Positions 34,168 to 42,617 of a stretch of 64,000 nt of DNA are shown here, piece after piece. The DNA lies in the NCBI RefSeq assembly GCF_020165985.1, contig NZ_JAIUKZ010000015.1:682001-746000 (forward strand), read 5' to 3'. Origin of the DNA: Bacillus sp. RAR_GA_16 (GTDB taxonomy: Bacteria; Bacillota; Bacilli; Bacillales; Guptibacillaceae). The notes beneath the pieces were generated by a model. It was not told the origin of the DNA, made no database searches, and saw nothing but the letters and a program-made list of their open reading frames with translations. The first letter of the stretch is position 1. Each line of letters starts with the position of its first letter. Both the position numbers and the translations under genes were made by a program.

Positions 34168-34518
34168 TCAAAAATCAATAAGTCCAAGGCTGATCTGCAA
34201 GGCTTCTTGTACCCGTTGCATCATACCCTCATCAAGGTGAGTGATTTTATCAGTTAGACGCTGTTTATCAATAGTACGAATTTGTTCTAGCAGAATAACC
34301 GAATCACGTTCAAATCCATAGCGCTTCGCATCGATTTCGACATGAGTGGGAAGCTTTGCTTTTTGAATTTGTGCCGTGATTGCAGCAACAATGACAGTAG
34401 GACTAAAACGATTCCCAATGTCGTTCTGAATAATCAAGACAGGTCTTACACCGCCTTGTTCAGAACCTACAACAGGAGAAAGGTCAGCAAAATACACATC
34501 ACCTCGTTTGACAATCAA
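34168..34518 (-). CDS. mazF: mRNA interferase MazF (EndoA)
   Basis: Toxin that cleaves mRNA at a short sequence (UACAU in Bacillus subtilis). 116 residues from a TTG start ([20 protein letters not shown]); [15 protein letters not shown] and [20 protein letters not shown] carry the active-site Arg and Thr/Ser region. It starts 4 nt after mazE. Confidence 0.95.
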   Translation of the reverse strand: MIVKRGDVYFADLSPVVGSEQGGVRPVLIIQNDIGNRFSPTVIVAAITAQIQKAKLPTHVEIDAKRYGFERDSVILLEQIRTIDKQRLTDKITHLDEGMMQRVQEALQISLGLIDF

Positions 34519-34522
34519 GCCA

Positions 34523-34801
34523 TTACACCCCGCTTACTAAGCGGTCCACGGTGTGCTCTGCTTCCTCCTCAACAAGAAAGGCTTCTGCTGCAAGGTTCAA
34601 GTTAATCTTAGCCATCTCCATGTATCCCTGGCGCATGGCGTCACGAATTTGTCGCTTCTTTCGTTCGCGAATATACATTGTCGTGGCCTGTGATATGAAC
34701 TCGTTACGATCAAGCTGTTCCTGTTGAATAATACCATCCACCTCATTTAAAATATGTTGTGGGAGAGTTACAACAATCGATTTTTTGTTTGCCTCTGACA
34801 C
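34523..34801 (-). CDS. mazE: Antitoxin MazE (EndoAI)
   Basis: Ribbon-helix-helix antitoxin of 92 residues. I choose the GTG start ([15 protein letters not shown]), 9 nt after GGAGG, because ATG two codons earlier is only 2-3 nt from the ribosome site. The C-terminal MazF-binding tail [15 protein letters not shown] is conserved. It precedes mazF in an operon downstream of alr. Confidence 0.93.
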   Translation of the reverse strand: MSEANKKSIVVTLPQHILNEVDGIIQQEQLDRNEFISQATTMYIRERKKRQIRDAMRQGYMEMAKINLNLAAEAFLVEEEAEHTVDRLVSGV

Positions 34802-34935
34802 AAACATACACCTCCGAAGCACTGCTACTCATATTGTATTCCACCATTAATCTTACCATTGCACGGGACGCATTGCAAAACAACTTTCCACAAGACTATT
34901 TCATCATATTCTTGCAAAATCCTTCTTTTATTTTA

Positions 34936-36102
34936 CTATTTTTTTAAAATTGTATTCATTACGCCTTTTTTTTCTCCATTTTCATGAAAAAGTCTCGGAA
35001 CACGCGGTCCGATTATACAAGGAATTTCATAGTTTATCGTGTCAAGTCGCTCAGCAATGTCATCTATTGTAATTTCTTCTGAACCCTCTTTCCCAATCAA
35101 CGTCACTTTCGTACCGACCTTTACTTTCGAAGGTAAGCGAACCATCAATTGATCCATACAAATTCGTCCAACGATTGGAGCACGCTCCCCGTTCACCAAA
35201 ACATACGCTTCACTAAGCTTGCGTATCCATCCATCAGCATATCCAATAGGGATCGTTCCAATCCATTCCCCTTCTGAGGAACGATAAGTAGAACCATAGC
35301 TAATTGGCTCTCCTTCTCTCATCTCTTTCACATGCACAATCTGACTGTAAAGACAAAACGAAGGCTTTAATTCAAAGGTTTGAATTGACTTCATTTCCTG
35401 AGAAGGACTTAAACCATACATCGCGATGCCCAGTCGTATTAAATTTCCGACTCGTTTTGGAGATCGGATAGCGCCAGCACTGTTTCCGAGATGAATCCAC
35501 CTCGGTTGCAAGCCGTACTGCTTAAGATAAGAAACCATTGTTTCAAATCTCTCTATCTGATCTTCCATAAAAGAGTTTTCAGGCTCATCTGCAGTTGCAA
35601 AGTGTGTGTAAACCCCTTCAACTTGAAAAGAAGGTGATAAGGCCAAACTGTCGATTAGACGTTTAGCTTCCTTTTCGCTCTTTATTCCAAGTCTCCCCAT
35701 TCCAGTGTCGATCTTAAGATGAATATTCAGAAGCATGTCATCCAATACAATCGAGGCTTCCTCCAACCATTTCTCTTGAAAAACGGTTAGAGTAATATTA
35801 TTTGTAGCCGCTATTTTCGCATAGATTGGAGGAACCCATCCCAATACAAGAATTGGAGCTTCTATACCTGCTTCTCGTAATGCAATGGCTTCATCTAAAA
35901 TTGCAACTGCTAAATATTCTACTCCGGCCTTTAACGCTTTCTCCGCCACAGCCACAGCCCCATGACCATAGCCATTAGCTTTCACAACAGCCATCACTGC
36001 AACATCATCTGATACGTATCGTTGATATGACTTTATATTCTGTTCAATAGCACCTAGATCTACTTCAGCCCAAGTACCCCGATAATACACTTGATTGTCC
36101 AT
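34936..36102 (-). CDS. alr: Alanine racemase Alr
   Basis: Makes D-alanine for peptidoglycan. 388 residues from ATG 36102 (MDNQVYYRGTWAEVDL), 8 nt after GGAGG. PLP lysine is K41 in AVVKANGYGHG; the second catalytic residue is Tyr in GEPISYGSTYRS. DTGMGRLG and GRICMDQLMVRL are conserved. Bacillus order alr-mazE-mazF. Confidence 0.97.
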   Translation of the reverse strand: MDNQVYYRGTWAEVDLGAIEQNIKSYQRYVSDDVAVMAVVKANGYGHGAVAVAEKALKAGVEYLAVAILDEAIALREAGIEAPILVLGWVPPIYAKIAATNNITLTVFQEKWLEEASIVLDDMLLNIHLKIDTGMGRLGIKSEKEAKRLIDSLALSPSFQVEGVYTHFATADEPENSFMEDQIERFETMVSYLKQYGLQPRWIHLGNSAGAIRSPKRVGNLIRLGIAMYGLSPSQEMKSIQTFELKPSFCLYSQIVHVKEMREGEPISYGSTYRSSEGEWIGTIPIGYADGWIRKLSEAYVLVNGERAPIVGRICMDQLMVRLPSKVKVGTKVTLIGKEGSEEITIDDIAERLDTINYEIPCIIGPRVPRLFHENGEKKGVMNTILKK

Positions 36103-36154
36103 TCCAACTTCCTCCCACAACAATACACTCTGCCCTCTATTTTAGGAGATTTTA

Positions 36155-36500
36155 AGAAAAGCGCAAGCGTCTTGTTTTGTTCCGACAAGCGCTGGAAGCA
36201 TTTGATCGGAACACGCTCTTTGTGTTCTGGTCAAATGCTGAAGCGACTTGAGGAACTAGACGCTGGAGCTAGACAAGAAAAGCGCAAGCGTCTTGTTTAT
36301 CCCCGACCAGCTTAAGACGAATCTCAATGTGGTGGTTTTTACCACAATGAGATTTGGCTTAAGACCTCGAGGGGATAGACGCTGGAGCTAGACAAGAAAG
36401 CGCAAGCGTCTTGTTTTGGTCCGACAAGCGCTGGAAGTTTTTGAAAGGATTACGACGTATGGACCATCTCCTTTTCAAAAAAGGTCCAGCCATTAATCAT
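36155..36500. repeat. Array of hairpin-forming intergenic repeats (Bacillus AAGCGC...GACGCTGGAG type)
   Basis: Three units start with AAGCGCAAGCGTCTTGTT. Units 1 and 2 end with AGACGCTGGAGCTAGAC. Each unit folds back: the outer stem AGCGTCT/AGACGCT is shared, while the inner arms differ (unit 1 about 36165-36265: AAGCATTTGATC with GGTCAAATGCT; unit 2 about 36288-36385: AATCTCAATGTGGT with ACCACAATGAGATT). Unit 3 (36400-36500) lacks the right end, its inner arms being GTTTTTGAAAGGA and TCCTTTTCAAAAA. Similar elements are common between genes of Bacillaceae. No protein is encoded. Confidence 0.85.
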
Positions 36501-36520
36501 AGCTGAACCTCACTGAAGTA

Positions 36521-37525
36521 TTATTTAATTTCTGTCATGCCGTACACCGATCTTGCCACTGCTGCCATTTCTTCCTGAGATAAATCATTAGATGCAAGGA
36601 AGAAATCAACCCCGTTATGGTGCCAGGACACAGTCGTATCTGTCATAATTCCCATTGTGAAGCCTAAGTCAACTGGTTGGCCATCACTGACGCTAACAGG
36701 AGCACTCGTTTCAAGGGCAGCTTCACTTTTTTCTTCTATTAAGGTAAATGATTTTTCACCAGTAAAGCTTAGCATCACTTTGTTTGTTGCCACTTCTTTC
36801 TCGTCTGTTAGACCTGTTCCTTGTGGCTCATACATTGGGTACACGACTTCAAATGGTTCGTTTGTTGTCGCAAGAACTGGCACCTCTAGCTGAGCAGCGG
36901 TCATGTTTCGTTCCATATCAAATGCGCCTTTGTCAAATGAAGCATTGAATTTCATATTCGAAAATTCAATATCAACAAGAGGTTTTTGATCCTGATTCAT
37001 GATCGTCACTTTTTCTGGTGCAAGGTCTTTTTTGTTTAATTGAATGGATTGCGTTGATAAGTTCTTATTCTGATAATTCGTTTTCGTCGTAAACACATAA
37101 TCGTTTTCTTTCGCTTCAAATTTCGCTCCAGAATCATTTAAAATATCCTGCACGAGTGTGTTATAAAGATAGGCTTGACTTCCATTCTCTGGCCAATCAC
37201 TTTGGAAACGAAAACTTTTGTTTAAGGCTGGCGTTAGAACAAAGACACCTTCATCGTTCCGTAAGATGATTTGACTTTGCTCTTTGGATTCATTTTTTAA
37301 CTCCACGCGGTAAAAGGATGGCTTCTGGTACCATATCTCAACATCATAACGCTGTGGTTCTTCCCCTGTTTCAAGGGTCATTTTCGCATTAACCTTGTAA
37401 CCTTCCATTTCGTTCAGTTTCTTATCAAGCGCATTCACAACGTCTTCTTGGCTTTTTTGACCACAACCTGCAAGAGCCACAAGCATCAATATGCCAATTA
37501 GTAAAACTGAACCGAACTTTTTCAC
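36521..37525 (-). CDS. ydcC: LolA-like lipoprotein YdcC
   Basis: 334 residues with a lipoprotein signal peptide (MLVALAGC, lipid-bearing Cys near residue 21). The body resembles the LolA/LppX beta-barrel: EMEGYKVNAKMTLETG, VEIWYQKPSFYRVEL and KDLAPEKVTIMNQDQ. It should be anchored on the outside of the membrane. Conserved beside acpS and alr in Bacillus; linked in Bacillus subtilis with sporulation. Exact role unknown. Confidence 0.85.
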   Translation of the reverse strand: MKKFGSVLLIGILMLVALAGCGQKSQEDVVNALDKKLNEMEGYKVNAKMTLETGEEPQRYDVEIWYQKPSFYRVELKNESKEQSQIILRNDEGVFVLTPALNKSFRFQSDWPENGSQAYLYNTLVQDILNDSGAKFEAKENDYVFTTKTNYQNKNLSTQSIQLNKKDLAPEKVTIMNQDQKPLVDIEFSNMKFNASFDKGAFDMERNMTAAQLEVPVLATTNEPFEVVYPMYEPQGTGLTDEKEVATNKVMLSFTGEKSFTLIEEKSEAALETSAPVSVSDGQPVDLGFTMGIMTDTTVSWHHNGVDFFLASNDLSQEEMAAVARSVYGMTEIK

Positions 37526-37587
37526 GCTATCCCCAACTCCTTTGCCTCATTTAAAACGACAAAGAAGGTTCCTGTATGGTGAAAAAC

Positions 37588-39117
37588 CTATCCGTGATGT
37601 TTCTTAAGAAATGAATGCAGAACGGTTGGTATCGTAGCAATGACGTCTGTTGCCAGTACATCGAGAGTTGAATGAGCTGTTTGCACCAGAGTATCTGCAG
37701 ATTGGCCATGTAGATAAACGGCATTGCTGATTCCTTCTTGAACAGAGGAGCTATGCATAACAAAGGCAAGGATCATGCCTGTTAATACATCACCAGATCC
37801 TCCTTTAGCAAGAGCAGGATTACCTGTAGTATTTACGTACTGACTTCCAGTCGGGGTAGTCACAATCGTATATGGACCTTTTAAAACAAGATAAACACCA
37901 TACTTTTTTGCAAATGCTTGCGATATATCAAAACGCTTGCTTTGCACTTCTTTTATTGACAGTCCTGTTAACCTGGCCATCTCTCCAGGATGAGGCGTCA
38001 ATACAGTTGGCGCCTTTCTTGTTTTAAGGCGATCCTTTAATTCCGTTAAGTGGTACAAAGCATCTGCATCTAAAACGAGAAGTGAGTCCGTTTCTAGCGT
38101 TGATTCGACGATTTGTTTACACCCTCGTTGCCTTCCAAGACCTGGTCCAACTGCAATCCCGTCAAAAGAGGAAAGGTCCTCTGAGACTTCGCCAGAAAAG
38201 AATCCATTATGAGAAGGCCATCCCTGAAAGATCGTTTCAACTACAGAACCTGCTGCCATCGAAAGAATCTCTTCCGGTACAGATGCCTGTATTAAACCAG
38301 CCCCGCTTCGGTAAGCTGCTTTCGCTGTCATAATTGGTGCGCCAACCATTCCTCTTGATCCGCCAATCACCAGACCTTTTCCATGGCTTCCTTTGTGTGA
38401 GGATGCCGCTCGATCAGAAAGCGTGCGATGGACATCTGGCTTTTGCCAGAGTGCTCGATGATAAGATGAAAAAGCCACTTGAGGAATACCAATATCAATT
38501 ACCTCTAATACTCCATAAAAATCGGCATCAGGATAATAAAAGGCTCCTAGTTTTGGGCATTGGATGGTATACGTGACATCAGCATGAATGGGATCACTTT
38601 CCTCATCGTATCCCCCATTCGCCTGTAGTCCACTTGGCAGATCAACTGATAAGACTTTTGCAGATGAGGCATTTACTGTCTTAATTGCATCATCATATGG
38701 GGAACGAACAGGCCCAGATAGCCCTAATCCTAATAAGCAATCAATGATCACGCCATATTGTGGAAGTTTGTCTTTAAACTCTTTTCCATCTTCATACGGC
38801 ATCCACGTGTAATGGAGATTTTGATAAATTTGAAAATGGGTTTTTGCATCCCCTTTAATTTTAGATTCTGGTGGGATTAACCAAAGGTCCACAAGATATC
38901 CGTGTTCTTTTAGATATCTCCCAAGCACAAACCCATCGCCTCCATTATTACCTGTGCCAACTAATAGAGCGATTCGTTCATTTTTATGAAGCTTGCTTTT
39001 TATTGCTTCAAATAAAGATTTTCCTGCATTCTCCATCAACATGGCACCGTCTATCCCGATCTCCTCCATGGCAAACCGGTCCGCTTCATACATTTCTTCT
39101 CCGGATACGATTCTCAC
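37588..39117 (-). CDS. nnr: Bifunctional NAD(P)H-hydrate epimerase / ADP-dependent dehydratase
   Basis: Repairs hydrated NADH and NADPH. 509 residues from a GTG start (MRIVSGEEMYEADRFAMEEI), 7 nt after AGGAGGG. N-terminal YjeF epimerase half (VGTGNNGGDGFVLGRYL near 55) and C-terminal ribokinase-like dehydratase half (LTPHPGEMARLTG, KGGSGDVLTGMI near 440). It lies between acpS and ydcC. Confidence 0.93.
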   Translation of the reverse strand: MRIVSGEEMYEADRFAMEEIGIDGAMLMENAGKSLFEAIKSKLHKNERIALLVGTGNNGGDGFVLGRYLKEHGYLVDLWLIPPESKIKGDAKTHFQIYQNLHYTWMPYEDGKEFKDKLPQYGVIIDCLLGLGLSGPVRSPYDDAIKTVNASSAKVLSVDLPSGLQANGGYDEESDPIHADVTYTIQCPKLGAFYYPDADFYGVLEVIDIGIPQVAFSSYHRALWQKPDVHRTLSDRAASSHKGSHGKGLVIGGSRGMVGAPIMTAKAAYRSGAGLIQASVPEEILSMAAGSVVETIFQGWPSHNGFFSGEVSEDLSSFDGIAVGPGLGRQRGCKQIVESTLETDSLLVLDADALYHLTELKDRLKTRKAPTVLTPHPGEMARLTGLSIKEVQSKRFDISQAFAKKYGVYLVLKGPYTIVTTPTGSQYVNTTGNPALAKGGSGDVLTGMILAFVMHSSSVQEGISNAVYLHGQSADTLVQTAHSTLDVLATDVIATIPTVLHSFLKKHHG

Positions 39118-39174
39118 AACAGGTCCCTCCTGACCGTGGTAAATTATATGAGGCAAGTCTCCTTCATATGCAGA

Positions 39175-39534
39175 CTAGCTTGACGAGCATTCAATAATGA
39201 CCTGCGCGATAGCATGCTGCTTCGTATGTGAAATGGAAACATGTACTCTCTCATCTTTCACTTTAGATTCGATATAAGGTGCACCTTCTGCAGACTTTTG
39301 CACGCAAATATCTTGCCAGCTGAGTGAACCAATCCCCGTCCCTCTAGCTTTTGCATAAGCCTCCTTAGCAGCAAAGCGACCCGCTAGAAATTCAATGCTA
39401 CGCTGCCCCTTTAGTAAGTGAAAGGTACTTAACTCGCTTTCTGTTAAAATGCGTTTCGGAAACGAACCATTTCGTTGAACGGCTTTTTTTATGCGATCAA
39501 GCTCAATCATATCGATCCCTGTTCCTACAATCAT
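39175..39534 (-). CDS. acpS: Holo-acyl carrier protein synthase AcpS
   Basis: Transfers phosphopantetheine from CoA to ACP. 119 residues from ATG 39534 (MIVGTGIDMIELDRI), 7 nt after AAGGAG. The Mg2+ residues are Asp in GTGIDMIELDRI and Glu in AGRFAAKEAYAKARGTG; SISHTKQHA is the C-terminal motif. Confidence 0.96.
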   Translation of the reverse strand: MIVGTGIDMIELDRIKKAVQRNGSFPKRILTESELSTFHLLKGQRSIEFLAGRFAAKEAYAKARGTGIGSLSWQDICVQKSAEGAPYIESKVKDERVHVSISHTKQHAIAQVIIECSSS

Positions 39535-39685
39535 GTCAAAACTCCTTCGTACTATATCCTTTAAAGTTAGCATAATGTTTTCAATAGAGATTTTTACTTT
39601 GGCTATGCTAAACTAAATAAGAAATAACCCTATCCATTTAATATAAACGGGCAACACTTCACTTTCCAAGAAAGGTGGTTGATTT

Positions 39686-40447
39686 ATGTTTGTTCGAAAT
39701 GAAGATTTTCGCTCATTTATTCGTTATTATCCTATCATCTCCATACTTATTGGTATACATATCCTCCTCTTTATTCTCATAAACGTATTTGGCGCATACT
39801 CCATTTTAAGACTTGGGGTCGGTTACAATCGAGCCATTGAACTAGGGGAGTACTGGAGACTAGTCACTCCTATTTTCCTACATGGTGGATTTGCACATGT
39901 TCTTTTTAACTCCTTTTCACTTTACCTTTTCGGACCCGCTCTCGAGCAAATGCTTGGTAAAGGCAAATTCCTGATTGGGTATTTTGGAGCTGGAATTATT
40001 GCAAATATCGCCACGTTCTACTTACAGGGTAGTAATTTCAGTCATGTTGGCGCTTCTGGGGCAATCTTTGGCCTATTTGGAATCTATTTTTATATGGCCT
40101 TTTATCGCAAAGAATTAATTGATCAGGCAAATTCTCAGCTTATTCTAATGATTCTTGGCATTGGGCTCGTTATGACATTCATTAGTCCTAACATTAATAT
40201 TCTTGGGCACCTTTTCGGCTTTATTGGCGGGGCTGCACTTGCACCTATCCTCTTAATTAGTGCAAAACCTTTTATTAATCGCGGCATCATTCGCGTTAGG
40301 CGTACAGCAGATAGTGGTGAGATTCGTTTCAAACCGAATCGATGGCAAAAGAGAAAAATTCGAACCGGTTCTTCTAGTGGGGGAAAAATCATTTGGGGTA
40401 TTTTTATTGCACTTGTCATACTCGGCTTTATTGCACGCTATTTATGA
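39686..40447 (+). CDS. ydcA: Rhomboid-family intramembrane serine protease (YdcA-like)
   Basis: 253 residues with six or seven membrane segments. The catalytic Ser is in HVGASGAIFGLFG (about residue 130) and His in NILGHLFGFIGG (about 177); HVLFNSFSLYLFGP is the conserved HxxxN helix. A positively charged linker and a last membrane helix follow. Substrate unknown. Divergent from acpS. Confidence 0.9.
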   Translation: MFVRNEDFRSFIRYYPIISILIGIHILLFILINVFGAYSILRLGVGYNRAIELGEYWRLVTPIFLHGGFAHVLFNSFSLYLFGPALEQMLGKGKFLIGYFGAGIIANIATFYLQGSNFSHVGASGAIFGLFGIYFYMAFYRKELIDQANSQLILMILGIGLVMTFISPNINILGHLFGFIGGAALAPILLISAKPFINRGIIRVRRTADSGEIRFKPNRWQKRKIRTGSSSGGKIIWGIFIALVILGFIARYL

Positions 40448-40458
40448 GAAAACATTTT

Positions 40459-40496
40459 AAAAGACCAGTGATGAATCCCTTCATCACTGGTCTTTT
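40459..40496. terminator. Bidirectional terminator between ydcA and the PAS-STAS gene
   Basis: AAAAGACCAGTGATGA-ATCCCT-TCATCACTGGTCTTTT, serving both convergent genes. Confidence 0.95.
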
Positions 40497-41265
40497 ATAT
40501 GGATGAATCAGTTAAATAATACGTTACTGCGTTTTTCAAATTCCCTGTCACGTCAAAGTGCTGATTCAATTCAAAGTCATGTTTTGCTAGATGCTGAGCG
40601 TGTATTGGTTTAATGCCACATAAAACTGGCGAGACACCTACAACATCAAGCATACTACAAAAAGAAAGAAGCCCAACAACACCACTTGGTTGCACTTCAC
40701 CCACACCACTAAAATCTAGAATGACTCGATCATAATTTCCATCTTGAAGCGTCTGCAACAGATGATGGGCATTCACATGAAAGAGATTTTCATCTAGTTC
40801 ACCAAACAATGGAATGATTCCAAGTGAGGATGAAATGGGCAGGAACGGACTTGAGAGCTTTTTCACTTTCACTAAAGCTGCTTCAAGCTCTTCCTTTTTA
40901 TCCAGCAAATCAAAGTTCGTATCCGCAAGCCTTTCTTGCTGTTTCTGCAACGCTTCTGACAGCTTTTCCAACCGCTCATCTTGCCTGACACAAATTAACT
41001 GCCCGCTTCCATTCGATGACCATTTTGCATAAACTTGAAACAAGGTATAAGGAGACTGAGCAGTTCCCATGACCAGTTCTACCTCTGCTTCTTTAAGAAG
41101 CGGGTTCAAGATTTTACTAGCTTTTTTACGACTATCTTGATCAACTAACTCTAAAAAAGAAGAGCGTGCAGAAAAAGCTTCCGTTGCAAGCTTTGATTGC
41201 GAAAGAATGTTGAGATCTTCATCAACCATAAAAGCAGGGAGTGGATGATCATTTATATCGAACAT
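40495..41265 (-). CDS. PAS-STAS signalling protein (YtvA/RsbR-like layout)
   Basis: 256 residues: an N-terminal PAS-like domain (about 1-95; FMVDEDLNILSQSKLATEAF), a helical linker with coiled-coil character (about 96-135), and a C-terminal STAS domain (about 140-250; LGIIPLFGELDENLF, VILDFSGVGEVQPSGVVGLL). The layout is that of stressosome proteins such as YtvA, but the PAS domain has no flavin-binding LOV cysteine motif. The usual Asp-Ser/Thr of STAS phosphorylation is Pro-Ser. It overlaps the cobalamin-sensor gene by 17 nt (AGGGAG 8 nt upstream), so the two are made together. I infer that it relays the state of that sensor; the downstream partner is unknown. Confidence 0.85.
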   Translation of the reverse strand: MFDINDHPLPAFMVDEDLNILSQSKLATEAFSARSSFLELVDQDSRKKASKILNPLLKEAEVELVMGTAQSPYTLFQVYAKWSSNGSGQLICVRQDERLEKLSEALQKQQERLADTNFDLLDKKEELEAALVKVKKLSSPFLPISSSLGIIPLFGELDENLFHVNAHHLLQTLQDGNYDRVILDFSGVGEVQPSGVVGLLSFCSMLDVVGVSPVLCGIKPIHAQHLAKHDFELNQHFDVTGNLKNAVTYYLTDSSI

Positions 41266-41908
41266 TATTCATACTCCCTTTCCTCTCTTCCAACCATTGA
41301 CGAACATGATAGAGATCAGGTACCAACGTTGTATGTTTCGAACAATATTGAGACAGGTTGTAAAGTGAAGTAAGCCTCCCTCCTACTAAGACCTCAGGTG
41401 GGTTTTTCAACGCTTCAAGTTCTGTAACATACCGATTCAGGCGCTCAGCATGATACAAAATTGCTACTGATATACCAACAACAGTTGCGCCCCATTTCTC
41501 CGTTTTATCCAAAGCATACTCAAGAGGTAAATTAGCTCCAAAAAGCTTCGTTTGCCATCCATACTCTTGAAAAAGCAGTGATATCATCTTTAACCCTAAA
41601 TAATGTTGTTCTTGCTCAATACATAGAAAAAGGGCTTTTGGACCATCTTCATTTTTATTCGTAATTTTTCTATAATGCGCATAACGCGAAAGAACATAAT
41701 CACACGTGGTTGTAGCTAAATGCTCGTCTGCAACTGAAATTTCATTTTCTTCCCACAGCTTTCCAACCCGTTGCATGGCTTTCGTAAGAACTTCAAAGGT
41801 TAGATGGGTATTTGCCATGAGTTCAGGCTGCTCTATGATTCTTTCCCAAGCTTGATCCTGGTCACCATCAAGAAAATCATCTGTTAACCTTTTTATATCG
41901 ATCGTCAC
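41249..41908 (-). CDS. Stand-alone cobalamin-binding sensor of CarH type, without DNA-binding domain
   Basis: 219 residues from a GTG start (MTIDIKRLTDDFLDG) behind GAGGTG. A four-helix cap domain (about 1-85) contains W52-x9-E62-H63, the Wx9EH motif that surrounds the adenosyl group in CarH photoreceptors. A Rossmann B12-binding domain (about 90-215) has E100-Q-H102-Y-L-G105, the ExHxxG form whose His binds cobalt, and VVGISVAILYHAERL / VLVGGRLT. The residue after the Trp is Glu, not the His that binds cobalt after photolysis in Thermus CarH. There is no MerR domain. It follows the 126-residue gene by 4 nt and overlaps the PAS-STAS gene. Light, oxygen or cobalamin sensing is inferred. Confidence 0.88.
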   Translation of the reverse strand: MTIDIKRLTDDFLDGDQDQAWERIIEQPELMANTHLTFEVLTKAMQRVGKLWEENEISVADEHLATTTCDYVLSRYAHYRKITNKNEDGPKALFLCIEQEQHYLGLKMISLLFQEYGWQTKLFGANLPLEYALDKTEKWGATVVGISVAILYHAERLNRYVTELEALKNPPEVLVGGRLTSLYNLSQYCSKHTTLVPDLYHVRQWLEERKGSMNNVRYK

Positions 41909-41912
41909 ATGC

Positions 41913-42293
41913 TCACCTCTTTGTGTAAGAAGAACTTTCGACTGTAAGTTCTTCAAGCTCTGCCATTCCTTTTTTCAGTGTGCAGAGATAATCTTCCTTT
42001 TCTTCAAAGGGTTCAGCTGCACTTATTTCAATCTCCAGGCGCTTAAAATTATCAATTAAGTGCTCGGTTTTCATTCCTCTTACTGTTAATATGTTATTTA
42101 ACCATAGTGCATAATCAACAAAGAATTCATCAGAATTTAGATTACGGGCTGAATTTAAATGCTTTATATGATGATAGTTGTCTTCACGACATTTCACTCG
42201 ACCCTGTTCTCCAAATCTTTCTAATAGCCCCGGCATATCACGATAAATTCCTTCAACGACCCGGTCAATGATCTCATCAAGCTGACTCATCAT
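41913..42293 (-). CDS. Helical protein encoded with the cobalamin sensor
   Basis: 126 residues, predicted all-helical, no membrane segment, rich in charged residues: YHHIKHLNSARNLNSDEFFV, DYALWLNNILTVRGMKTEHL. I do not firmly recognise the family. From memory, similar helical segments occur N-terminal to B12-binding domains in larger proteins, so it may be a separate sensor or adaptor part. Its start overlaps the stop of the upstream gene (ATGA) and it ends 4 nt before the sensor. Confidence 0.75.
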   Translation of the reverse strand: MMSQLDEIIDRVVEGIYRDMPGLLERFGEQGRVKCREDNYHHIKHLNSARNLNSDEFFVDYALWLNNILTVRGMKTEHLIDNFKRLEIEISAAEPFEEKEDYLCTLKKGMAELEELTVESSSYTKR

Positions 42294-42595
42294 TCTGCCA
42301 CAACCTTAAATCGTGAAACCTTTGGTTTAATGGCTGCCAGTTCCTGATCAGGATATTTCTTCTCAAGATCATGAATTTCTTTATAGGAAGGACTTTTAAT
42401 CCATGCTAGAAAGGATTCTTTAGTCTGCCATTTCATTTGAACCGTAAGTTCTGAAGGCTTGCTGTCGTTTTGAAGAAGTCGAAAAGATTCAAACCCTTCA
42501 AATTCGTCCACCTTCCTTGACCGTTTCTGGTAGATGGCAATTACTTCGTCTACTTTCTCTTCTGGTACATTTATGACTGAATTAACAATGTACAT
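42290..42595 (-). CDS. ABM-fold (antibiotic biosynthesis monooxygenase / haem-degrading type) protein
   Basis: 101 residues, MYIVNSVINVPEEKVDEVIA..., with the dimeric ferredoxin-like ABM pattern: FEGFESFRLLQND then LTVQMKWQTKESFLAWI. Such proteins bind haem or small aromatic substrates. AAGGAGG lies 6 nt upstream. It starts 22 nt after ydbT and leads the sensor genes, probably in one operon. It could be a haem-degrading enzyme (HmoB-like) or only share the fold. Confidence 0.8.
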   Translation of the reverse strand: MYIVNSVINVPEEKVDEVIAIYQKRSRKVDEFEGFESFRLLQNDSKPSELTVQMKWQTKESFLAWIKSPSYKEIHDLEKKYPDQELAAIKPKVSRFKVVAE

Positions 42596-42617
42596 ATATA
42601 CCCTCCTTACGTAAAAG

